Notes under the pieces: generated by a model
Seen by the model: only the letters and a program-made list of their open reading frames with translations
Told to the model about the DNA's origin: nothing
The model's database searches: none
Shown here: positions 17,012 through 26,884 of the stretch, one piece after another
Numbering within the stretch: the first letter of the stretch is position 1
Layout of the letters: each line of letters opens with the position of its first letter
Origin: CAIWHR01 sp963823215
GTDB lineage: Bacteria; Pseudomonadota; Gammaproteobacteria; Burkholderiales; Casimicrobiaceae
Length of the DNA stretch: 64,000 bases
NCBI GenBank assembly: GCA_963823215.1
Contig: CAWGKT010000008.1
Location: 124,001-188,000, forward strand
Direction of reading: 5' to 3'
Position numbers and translations under genes: made by a program

Positions 17012-17710
17012 GTGACCGAACAACTCGTCTTCGAACTCGCGCCTCCCGAGCCGCCATCGTTCGCCAATTTCCTGCCCGGCGACAATGCCGAGGCCTTTGC
17101 CGCGGTGAAGGCACTGGCGACGGCCGACGCGGCGGAAACCGGCGTGATGCTCTGGGGCTCGCCTGGCACCGGCAAGACGCACCTGCTGCGTGCCGCCGTT
17201 GACCACATTCAGGCGCGTAACGGCGCGGCTGTGTTCGTGGCGGAGCCCGGAGAGCTGCTCGCACAGGATCCCAGGACGCTCACTCGGCAGACCGTGGTCG
17301 CGATCGACGGCATCGAGCACGCCTCGCCCGAAGCGCAGGCGCGGATGTTCACGCTCTTCAACGGCCTTCGCGAACACGGCGGGCACCTCCTCACCGCGAG
17401 CCGGTTGCCGCTGGCGGTACTGCCGCTGCGCGAAGACCTCCGTACGCGCCTGGGTTGGGGCCTCGTCTACGAGCTCACGCCGCTCTCCGATGCCGACAAG
17501 CCTGCCGCGCTGGCCGCCTATGCGCGGGCACGCGGCTTTCGCTTGGCAGACGAGGTCATCGGGTACCTGCTGGCTCACGGCCGTCGCGACATGGGCGCGT
17601 TGATCGAAATCCTCGTTGCCCTGGACCGGCATTCGCTCGCTACCAAGCGGCCCATCACGGTGCCGATGCTCCGGGCCTGGCTCCAGCAGGGCATGGATTT
17701 CGAGCGGTGA
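17012..17710 (+). CDS. hda: DnaA regulatory inactivator Hda
   Basis: 232-residue AAA+ protein related to DnaA domain III, which with the DNA-loaded sliding clamp promotes hydrolysis of DnaA-bound ATP. The N-terminal EQLVFEL is a clamp-binding motif of the QL-type. Walker A is WGSPGTGKTHLL (about residues 48-59); the Walker B region is TVVAIDGIEH; a sensor-like segment follows at HLLTASRLPL. Starts at GTG 17012; no ATG fits the N-terminus. Divergent from purM, a neighbourhood common in betaproteobacteria. Confidence 0.92.
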   Translation: MTEQLVFELAPPEPPSFANFLPGDNAEAFAAVKALATADAAETGVMLWGSPGTGKTHLLRAAVDHIQARNGAAVFVAEPGELLAQDPRTLTRQTVVAIDGIEHASPEAQARMFTLFNGLREHGGHLLTASRLPLAVLPLREDLRTRLGWGLVYELTPLSDADKPAALAAYARARGFRLADEVIGYLLAHGRRDMGALIEILVALDRHSLATKRPITVPMLRAWLQQGMDFER

Positions 17711-17870
17711 TGGACGGCCCGCAATGTCACGGCCTTGCCTGCCACCAGTGGGGGCGCACAGCGCCCTTTGGGTGACCGAGCGGGCGCTGATTGACGGCCC
17801 CCACGCTCACTGCGTTCGCTGCCCCCAGTGGGGGCGCACAGCGCCATTCGGGCGGCCGGGCGGGCGCTGA
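17711..17870 (+). repeat. Two tandem copies of the 80-bp intercistronic repeat after hda
   Basis: Copy 1 is 17711-17790 and copy 2 is 17791-17870, each exactly 80 bases and ending GGGCGCTGA. Copy 2 is closest to the consensus: CCCCCACGCTCACTGCG, then a CCCCCAGTGGGGG hairpin, then AGCGCC..GGCGCT as a second inverted pair. Copy 1 begins immediately after the hda stop and is more diverged in its first half. Confidence 0.85.
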
Positions 17871-17989
17871 GGGGGGCTGCCGATCCACTTCGGGCGCATT
17901 TATTTGACACGGAGGTCAACCGCGCGGCGGGAAAGACCGTTAACGGCGGCAATGGCTCGCGGCCGGTTGCCTGAAAGCAGGCATATCGG

Positions 17990-18018
17990 TTGCAAGTCGA
18001 GGCGAAAGTGTTTAAAAT
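17990..18018 (+). promoter_or_regulatory. Candidate sigma70 promoter for the Ala/Lys-rich protein gene
   Basis: TTGCAA at 17990-17995 and TAAAAT at 18013-18018 with a 17-base spacer in an unusually AT-rich stretch. The predicted leader is about 60 bases. The rest of the 17711-18084 gap holds the tandem repeat and nothing else I recognise. Confidence 0.55.
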
Positions 18019-18084
18019 TCAAAGGTTTTGTCAACATTTTCTGTACCGCACGTCCCACCCAAACCAACCACCTAGGAAACGAAA

Positions 18085-18516
18085 ATGAGCAAGCTTATCG
18101 TTGCATTGATCGCTGCGGCCGTTGCCGCCACCGCCGCCGCCCAGGCGCCCGCCCCGGCTGCTACTCCCGCGACGCCGCCTGCCAAGGCAACGGCGCCGGC
18201 CGCCGCTCCGGCAATGGCCGCCCCGGCCAAGTCGGAGACGACGAAAGATGCCATGAAGAAGGATGACGCGAAGGCCGCCGCCGACAAGAAGGCCGCCGAC
18301 AAGAAGGCCGCCTCTGACAAGAAGGCCGCCGACAAGAAGGCCGCCGCCGACAAGAAGGCCGCCGACAAGAAGGCCGCCGCCGACAAGAAGGCCGCCGCGG
18401 ACAAGCAGGCCGCCGAAAAGAAGGCCGCCGACAAGAAGGCCGCCGCGGACAAGGCTGCTGCTCCCGCTGCCGCCCCGGCGGCTGCTGCCGACAAGTCGGC
18501 CGCTCCGAAGAAGTAG
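18085..18516 (+). CDS. Exported Ala/Lys-repeat protein, function unknown
   Basis: 143-residue low-complexity protein. A clear signal peptide (SKLIVALIAAAVAATAAAQA, cleavage likely after residue 20-21) is followed by an Ala/Pro-rich stretch, then about ten degenerate repeats of A-A-D-K-K-A (residues 66-125), and an Ala-rich tail ending SAAPKK. The composition resembles histone H1-like or TolA-like segments, but the signal peptide puts it outside the cytoplasm, so a DNA-binding role is unlikely. AGGA lies seven bases before the ATG; it has its own promoter and terminator and is thus a monocistronic gene. Strongly basic and probably helical or disordered. I recognise no family. Confidence 0.8.
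   Translation: MSKLIVALIAAAVAATAAAQAPAPAATPATPPAKATAPAAAPAMAAPAKSETTKDAMKKDDAKAAADKKAADKKAASDKKAADKKAAADKKAADKKAAADKKAAADKQAAEKKAADKKAAADKAAAPAAAPAAAADKSAAPKK
18275..18455 (+). repeat. Tandem codon-level repeats within the Ala/Lys-rich gene
   Basis: Repeating GCCGCCGACAAGAAG and GCCGCCGCCGACAAGAAG units (15 or 18 bases, always multiples of three) encode the AADKKA repeats. The high DNA identity between units suggests recent expansion by slippage. Confidence 0.85.
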
Positions 18517-18566
18517 GCGCGCCTGGACGAAGCCGGGAACTTGGCCGGCTTCGCCCGTATCTGAAC

Positions 18567-18595
18567 AAAAAGGCAGGGTCTCGACCCTGCCTTTT
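18567..18595 (+). terminator. Rho-independent terminator of the Ala/Lys-rich gene
   Basis: Hairpin AGGCAGGG..CCCTGCCT (8-10 bp depending on loop pairing) with a T run at 18592-18596, 50 bases after the stop; an A run on the left also allows function in reverse. Confidence 0.8.
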
Positions 18596-18631
18596 TGCCG
18601 TCCGGACGGACACAATGCGCAATCCGACGCC

Positions 18632-19087
18632 ATGCGTGAAAACCAGCTGACCCGACCGGCCGTGACCGTCGCGACGATTGTCGTCCACAACGGCGCGTTC
18701 CTGTTGGTCGAGGAAGAGACGCGGGATGGCGTCCGCCTCAATCAGCCGGCGGGTCATCTGGAGACCGGCGAAACGCTGGTGGACGCCGCGGTGCGCGAAA
18801 CGCTCGAGGAGACGGGTTACCGCGTCGCACCGACGGCGCTCGTGGGTATCTATCGCTGGCAGGTCATGGCAACCGGAGCCACGTTCGTTCGTTTTGCCTT
18901 TGCCGGTGACGTCGTCGCGCACGAGGCGCATCGCACGCTCGACCGGGGCATTCTGCGGGCGCTGTGGCTTCCCTACGGCGATCTGGTCGCGCATCGTGAC
19001 AGGCATCGGAGCCCGCTCGTGCTCCGGTGCGTCGACGACTACCGTGCCGGGTTGCGGCGGCCGCTCGACCTCGTCACGGAAATGTGA
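18632..19087 (+). CDS. nudJ: Nudix hydrolase, NudJ-like
   Basis: 151-residue Nudix hydrolase. The Nudix box GHLETGETLVDAAVRETLEETGY (about residues 41-63) fits GX5EX7REUXEEXGU completely. The N-terminus TVATIVVHNGAFLLVEEET and the QPAGHLE context match NudJ-type phosphatases acting on nucleoside or thiamine pyrophosphates. The stop overlaps the mnmA start (ATGTGATG), as in the nudJ-mnmA arrangement of enterobacteria. The substrate is inferred only from the neighbourhood. Confidence 0.85.
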   Translation: MRENQLTRPAVTVATIVVHNGAFLLVEEETRDGVRLNQPAGHLETGETLVDAAVRETLEETGYRVAPTALVGIYRWQVMATGATFVRFAFAGDVVAHEAHRTLDRGILRALWLPYGDLVAHRDRHRSPLVLRCVDDYRAGLRRPLDLVTEM

Positions 19088-20226
19088 TGCCGCGCAAGGC
19101 CCGCGTGATCGTCGGCATGTCGGGCGGCGTCGATTCGTCGGTCGCGGCCTGGCTGCTGAAACAGCAGGGGTACGACGTTGTCGGCCTGTTCATGAAGAAC
19201 TGGGAGGACGATGACACCGACGAGTACTGCACATCGCGCGTGGATCTGGTCGATGCCGCCTCCGTCGCCGACGTGATCGGCATCGAGTTGGAGGCCGTCA
19301 ACTTCGCGCGCGAGTACCGCGAGCGCGTATTCGCGCATTTCCTGCGCGAATACGGCGCCGGCCGCACGCCGAACCCGGACGTGCTGTGCAATAGCGAGAT
19401 CAAGTTCCGCGCGTTCCTCGACCATGCGCGCTCGCTGGGTGCCGACCACATCGCGACCGGTCACTATGCGCGGGTGCGCCGGAGCGGGACGCGAATCGAG
19501 TTGCTCAAGGCACTTGACGCGACCAAAGACCAGAGCTACTTCCTGCACCAGCTGACGCAGGAGCAGCTCGCACCGGTGCTGTTTCCGCTCGGGAAAATTG
19601 CAAAGCGGGAAGTGCGCGCGATCGCGCAACGCGAAGGCATTCCCACCTGGGCCAAGAAGGATTCGACGGGCATCTGCTTCATCGGCGAGCGGCCCTTTCG
19701 CGACTTCCTGGCGAAGTATTTGCCAAGGACACCGGGACCGATCGAAACGCCGGGCGGCATGGTTGTCGGGCGCCATCACGGTCTCGCCTACTACACGCTC
19801 GGCCAGCGGCAGGGTCTGGGGATCGGCGGGACGAAGGAAGGCAGCGACCTGCCGTGGTTCGTCGCGGGCAAGGATCATTCGCGCAATGTCCTGCTCGTCG
19901 TGCAGGGTCACGGCCATCCGCTCCTCTGCCAGGCGACGGTCGAGGCGCAGGAATTGCATTGGATCGCTGGAACGCCACCGGTCGCAACAGTGCTGCAGCG
20001 CCTGGGCGCGAAGACGCGATACCGGATGCCCGACGCGAGTTGCCGTGTCGAGCTCGGGGAAGACCGGCGTTGCCGGGCGATCTTCGACGCCCCGCAGTGG
20101 GCGCCGACACCCGGGCAGTACCTGGTGCTCTACGTCGGCGATGTCTGCCTGGGCGGGGGCGTGATCGACGGGCCGCCGCGCGCCGAAGCCGATCTGTTGT
20201 CGATGGCCGCCGTCGCCCGCGGCTGA
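19087..20226 (+). CDS. mnmA: tRNA-specific 2-thiouridylase MnmA
   Basis: 379-residue tRNA U34 2-thiouridylase. PP-loop MSGGVDSSVAAWLL near residue 12; first catalytic Cys in DVLCNSEIKF (near residue 101); ATGHYAR; DQSYFLHQL; second Cys in DSTGICFIGERPFRDFL (near residue 196); C-terminal GQYLVLYVGDVCLGGGVI. It adds sulfur to U34 of Lys, Glu and Gln tRNAs. Complete, with both cysteines present. Overlaps nudJ by one base. Confidence 0.96.
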   Translation: MPRKARVIVGMSGGVDSSVAAWLLKQQGYDVVGLFMKNWEDDDTDEYCTSRVDLVDAASVADVIGIELEAVNFAREYRERVFAHFLREYGAGRTPNPDVLCNSEIKFRAFLDHARSLGADHIATGHYARVRRSGTRIELLKALDATKDQSYFLHQLTQEQLAPVLFPLGKIAKREVRAIAQREGIPTWAKKDSTGICFIGERPFRDFLAKYLPRTPGPIETPGGMVVGRHHGLAYYTLGQRQGLGIGGTKEGSDLPWFVAGKDHSRNVLLVVQGHGHPLLCQATVEAQELHWIAGTPPVATVLQRLGAKTRYRMPDASCRVELGEDRRCRAIFDAPQWAPTPGQYLVLYVGDVCLGGGVIDGPPRAEADLLSMAAVARG

Positions 20227-20278
20227 ACTGGGCCTGCGCGCGCGTCCTGCGCTGCGCGGAGGGCAACCACGGACGCCG

Positions 20279-20777
20279 TTAGAACGGGATGTCGTCGTCG
20301 AGGTCGTCGGGGTTGGACCGCTTGGCCCCGCCGCCCGGTTTTCCGCCGCCACTCGCCGCCGCCACTGCCACCGCCGCTGCCGCCGACGCCGCTCGAGCGC
20401 GAGCCTGCGCCTGCGCCGCCGAAATCGGCGTCGCCGCCGCCTCCTTCACGACTGCCGAGCAGCTGCATCCGGTCGCCGACGATTTCGGTCGAGTACTTCT
20501 CGACGCCGTCCTTGTCGGTGTACTTGCGCGTCTGCAGCCTGCCCTCGATGTAGACCGAGCGTCCCTTTTTCAGATATTCGCCGGCGATTTCGGCCTGCCG
20601 GCCGAACAGCACCACTCGGTGCCATTCGGTCTTCTCCTGCTTTTCGCCGTTCTTGTCCTTCCACTGCTCGCTGGTGGCGATGTTGAGGTTGGCGATGGCG
20701 TCGCCGCCGGTCGTGTAGCGCGTCTCCGGATCGCGGCCGAGATTGCCGATCAGGATCACTTTGTTTACCGAGGCCAT
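20279..20777 (-). CDS. ssb: Single-stranded DNA-binding protein SSB, frameshifted near the C-terminus
   Basis: SSB with the OB-fold N-terminus ASVNKVILIGNLGRDPETRY, WHRVVLFGRQAEIAGEYLKKG and YIEGRLQTRKYTDKDG, a Gly-rich linker, and the acidic C-terminal tip DDLDDDIPF that recruits partner proteins. The tip is in another frame: a single-base change in the Gly-rich linker near 20345 is needed to reach the stop at 20279-20281. As SSB is essential and the tip is perfect, this is almost surely a sequencing indel. Its ATG sits one base after the stop of the MFS gene. Confidence 0.92.
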
Positions 20778-20778
20778 A

Positions 20779-21973
20779 TCACGTTTCTCCCATCGAATAG
20801 TTGCCCTGCTTGAAAGTCGGCGGCGCCGACATGGTCGCGCTGACGGCCAGCCAGATCGCGGTCAGCACGAGCCCGAACCCGAAAACCGCCGCCGCGCCGT
20901 GCCACTGCGAAAGCCAACCGCCGGCGGCGGCTCCGACGAAGGCGCCGAGGAACTGCACGCTGGAATACACGCCGGTGGCGGCACCTTTGACCGCCGGCGG
21001 TGCGAATTTCGAAACGAGCGAGGGCAGCGTTGCCTCCAGCAGGTTGAAGCCGCTGAAGAAGACGACGAGCGCGACCAGCATCAGCGGCAGCGACGCGCCC
21101 GCCAAGGCCAGCAGGACCTGCCCGGTGAACAACACGGCCACGGCGCCGACGAACACTGGCTTGCCACGACCCGGTCGATCCGCCTGCCAGAGTGCCGGCA
21201 TCATCAGCACGACCGACGCCGCCAGCACCGGCAGATAGACGAGCCAGTGCCGGGCCGCGGCGACGCCGTTGTCGCGCAGCATGAACGGCACTTGCACGAA
21301 CAGGGCCATCAGCGCCGCGTGCAGCGCGAAAATGCCGTAGTTGAGACGGAGGAGATCGCGGTCGATCAGCACGCGCCGCCATTGCGCCGGCGTGTCCTGG
21401 GGCCGCGACGGTGCGCCCGGGTCGGGCACCATGCGCAGCAGCAGCACGATCGCGCCCAGCGCGAGCACGCCGGTCAGCACGAAGATGCCGGGCACGCCAA
21501 TGATGGGCGTGAGCGCGGGCGCGACGACGAGGGAAAGCGCGAACGTCGAGCCGATCGTCATGCCGATCGCGGCCATCGCGCGCGAGCGGACGGTGTCGCG
21601 CGTCAGGTCGGCCGTAAGCGCGATCACCGCCGCGGAGATCGCGCCCGCGCCCTGCACGGTGCGCCCGACGATGGTCCAGAGGATGGTCGGTGCCCAGGCG
21701 GCGATGAAGCTGCCCAGCGCGAAGATCACGAGCCCCGCGACGATGACGGGTTTCCTGCCCCAGCGATCGGAGGCCCAGCCGAACGGAACCTGCAGCACTG
21801 CCTGCGTGAGCCCGTAGGCGCCGAGCGCGAGACCGACCAGCGTGTGGTCACGGCCGCCGGGGAGCGTCTCGGCGTACAGCGCGAGCACGGGCAGGACGAT
21901 GAACATGCCCGAGCATTCGCAGGCCGAAGATCCCGGCGAGGCCGGCGGTGGCGCGACGCTCGGTGGGCGTCAT
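20779..21973 (-). CDS. MFS transporter, frameshifted near the N-terminus
   Basis: Twelve-helix major facilitator transporter of about 397 residues. The N-terminus TPTERRATAGLAGIFGLRML is in one frame and joins GMFIVLPVLALYAETLPGG by one frameshift near 21905. The MFS A-like motif is GWASDRWGRKPVIVAG after helix 2. The start is placed at 21973 because betaproteobacterial homologues begin with this TPTERRA-type sequence; an in-frame ATG at 22024 is an alternative. The gene lies between uvrA (divergent) and ssb (one base downstream), the usual betaproteobacterial order. Substrate unknown, possibly a drug efflux pump. Confidence 0.82.
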
Positions 21974-22077
21974 GCGCACCGCCACGGCAGTCGCGTCGGC
22001 AGGGGGCGCGCGGTCGTGCGGCATGGGGCGAACGAAAGGGGCGATGGAAGAGGTGACGCCGAACGCGGCAACGCAGC

Positions 22078-22107
22078 TTAGAAATGACTGCGGAATGGCG
22101 GTATAGT
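22078..22107 (+). promoter_or_regulatory. Weak candidate promoter for uvrA
   Basis: TTAGAA at 22078-22083 and TATAGT at 22102-22107, 18 bases apart, about 52 bases before the uvrA ATG. No convincing LexA box (CTGT-N8-ACAG) is seen nearby. Confidence 0.35.
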
Positions 22108-22158
22108 AGCAGGTTGCCCCCATGCCCGGCATGCGCCGGATGGCCTAAGACCTACGCT

Positions 22159-25095
<2,937 letters not shown>

Positions 25096-25171
25096 TGAGC
25101 CTGCGGCCGGGCCGCCCCAGGGAAGGCGAAGTCCCTTTCGCGGGGGCCGCGCACAGCGCGAGGGAGCAACA
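25096..25171 (-). repeat. Reversed-type intercistronic repeat between uvrA and the GNAT gene
   Basis: 76 bases filling the whole gap between the uvrA stop and the next ATG. Contains GCCGGGCCGCCCC near its left side and GAGGGAGCAACAATGAG at its right end, shared with the repeats at 55303 and 31701. Confidence 0.55.
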
Positions 25172-25657
25172 ATGAGCGCGCAACGGGTCGTTCGAATCCG
25201 CCGGCCGCGCGCCACCGATTTCGCGGCGGATGCGGACGCCACCGCGACCGTATATCTCGCATCGCGCCGCGCGATGCTCCCCGGCTTGCGCGATCCGCAC
25301 TCGGAGGCGGAGACGCGCGCCTGGATGCGCGACACCGCGTTCGCGCGATATTCGGTGCGCCTGGCGGAGGTCGACGGCGAAATCGTCGCGTTCGCCGCTC
25401 GGGACGGTGCCTGGCTGATGCAGCTGTATGTGAAACCGGGATGGACCGGGCGCGGCATCGGCTCGAAGCTGCTGGAGTTGATCCTGGCGGAAGCCGCCGT
25501 CGCGACGCCAATCCTCAGGCTGTACACGTTCGCGCGTAACGCGGGTGCTCGCCGCTTCTATGAGCGGCACGGTTTTGTCGCCGTCGCGTTCGGCGACGGG
25601 ACCAGCAACGAGGAAGGCGAGCCCGACGTCCGATACGAACGCTCGACGCGGGAGTGA
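25172..25657 (+). CDS. GNAT family N-acetyltransferase
   Basis: 161-residue GNAT acetyltransferase. It begins IRRPRATDFAADADATATVY and carries the acetyl-CoA loop LYVKPGWTGRGIGSKLLEL (about residues 88-106) and the NAGARRFYERHGFVAV motif B near residue 125. Substrate not predictable. GAGGGAGCAAC just before the ATG gives a ribosome site that is itself part of the repeat between uvrA and this gene. Confidence 0.85.
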   Translation: MSAQRVVRIRRPRATDFAADADATATVYLASRRAMLPGLRDPHSEAETRAWMRDTAFARYSVRLAEVDGEIVAFAARDGAWLMQLYVKPGWTGRGIGSKLLELILAEAAVATPILRLYTFARNAGARRFYERHGFVAVAFGDGTSNEEGEPDVRYERSTRE

Positions 25658-25682
25658 GCAGTGATCTCCTCTGCCCCCTGCG

Positions 25683-26273
25683 CTACTCGATGGCAGAGGA
25701 GTACTTGCTGGCCGGCCCTTTGCAAGCCCGGAGTTTGCTGCGACAGTGGTTCGCGCACAAGAACTCGGCGTTGGCGTCGCCACGGGGGCATGCGCTCAGG
25801 CACCGGGTGTTCGCCGCCATGCAGGCGGTGGCTTTGGTCGGGTCACGGGTGCTCCGCGCGCCGCTCCCGATTGCAGCTTCCGCCGTCTTGCGATCGAGCC
25901 CGAAACTGCCTCCTGACACGATCTTGCCCTGTGCATTGCGCACGCTGTAAATACCCCAGAATCGGGCCGCCTCGCAGGTTCCGGAAAGTCGCAGCAAACC
26001 TGCGGGTTTCAACGGCACGTTGAAACTGCACTGGCCGCCAATACTTCTGCCGGACTCGATTGCCGCGGTTACCTCAATGGGGGCCGAGGCTTTCACCTTG
26101 CCGGTCAGGAACGTGCCCGACTCCTGCATCTCGACGACGATCGGGATCGGCGTCTTGCCTCCGCTGGGCTCCAGTTGGCCGGCGTAGGTCTCGCCCAGCG
26201 CGAAGGCCGGTTCGGCGCACAGCGCCGCGAACAGCAGGAGCGCAATCCGGCGTACGAGTCGGGCGAGAGGCAT
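25683..26273 (-). CDS. Secreted protein of unknown function with Cys-rich C-terminus
   Basis: 196-residue protein with a signal peptide (LVRRIALLLFAALCAEPAFA, cleavage near residue 26). The mature part has a beta-rich lipocalin-like feel (TYAGQLEPSGGKTPIPIVVEMQ, GTFLTGKVKAS, SGRSIGGQCSFNVPLKPAG). The C-terminal 50 residues have six cysteines with ACMAANTRCLSACP and CANHCRSKLRACKG spacing, suggesting disulfides or metal binding. I do not recognise a family. It lies 68 bp downstream of hyfI on the same strand, so it could be the last gene of that transcript. Confidence 0.7.
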   Translation of the reverse strand: MPLARLVRRIALLLFAALCAEPAFALGETYAGQLEPSGGKTPIPIVVEMQESGTFLTGKVKASAPIEVTAAIESGRSIGGQCSFNVPLKPAGLLRLSGTCEAARFWGIYSVRNAQGKIVSGGSFGLDRKTAEAAIGSGARSTRDPTKATACMAANTRCLSACPRGDANAEFLCANHCRSKLRACKGPASKYSSAIE

Positions 26274-26341
26274 CGAAAGGGCGCAGGGAGCAAAGGCGCG
26301 TGACAGATCGCGATTCCTGCGCGCAGTTTAACGAATCTTCA

Positions 26342-26884
26342 CTAGCGGGTGCGGGTTGGCGATGAACTTCTCCCCGGCGCGGCCTTGCGGATCGCCGCGA
26401 GAATGCCCTGCAGCAGTGCCGTCGGCGTCGGTGGGCACCCCGGAATCTCGGCGTCGACGGGGATGACGTTGGCCACGCGGCCGAGGGAGGCATAGCTCTC
26501 GCCGAAGATGCCGCCGCTGCAGCCGCAGTCGCCCACGGCGACCACGAGCTTCGGATCCGGCGTGGCGTCGTAGGTCCGCTGCAGCGCGATCGCCATGTGC
26601 TTCGACACCGGGCCTGTCACCAGGAGCATGTCGGCGTGCCGCGGGCTTGCGACGAACCTGATGCCGAGACCCTCGATGTTGTAGTACGGGTTGCCCAGTG
26701 CATGGATTTCGAGCTCGCAGCCGTTGCAGGAGCCGGCGTCGACCTGGCGGATGGTCAGCGCCCGCCCGAGCGTGCGCAGGATGTTCTGCTGCAACCGCGC
26801 GGCGACGACCATGCTGTCATCCGCCTCGGGCGACGGTTCGGTCTTGATGCCGGTTTTCGCGATCTGGCGAAGAATGTGGAGCAT
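26342..26884 (-). CDS. hyfI: NuoB/HyfI-like iron-sulfur subunit of a hydrogenase-related complex
   Basis: 180-residue small subunit of the NuoB/HycG/HyfI family. The cluster ligands are present: GSCNGCE (near residue 52), VGDCGCSGG (near 115) and IPGCPPTP (near 146), enough for an N2-type [4Fe-4S] centre. It begins LHILRQIAKTG, typical of HyfI. The start overlaps the stop of hyfG. Retention of the iron-sulfur ligands contrasts with the loss of metal ligands in the partner HyfG, so electron transfer to some other site near the N2 cluster remains possible. Confidence 0.9.
   Translation of the reverse strand: MLHILRQIAKTGIKTEPSPEADDSMVVAARLQQNILRTLGRALTIRQVDAGSCNGCELEIHALGNPYYNIEGLGIRFVASPRHADMLLVTGPVSKHMAIALQRTYDATPDPKLVVAVGDCGCSGGIFGESYASLGRVANVIPVDAEIPGCPPTPTALLQGILAAIRKAAPGRSSSPTRTR

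Noticed and set aside
15758..17632. A 624-codon frame extending purM far upstream
   Set aside because: The added N-terminus is the antisense of hda. PurM homologues begin at the ATG 16822 region.
18275..18455. A CRISPR-like array of short repeats
   Set aside because: Units are 15 or 18 bases without unique spacers, always keep the reading frame and encode AADKKA repeats.
22060..22158. LexA-controlled SOS box upstream of uvrA
   Set aside because: No CTGT-N8-ACAG-like sequence could be found between the MFS and uvrA genes.
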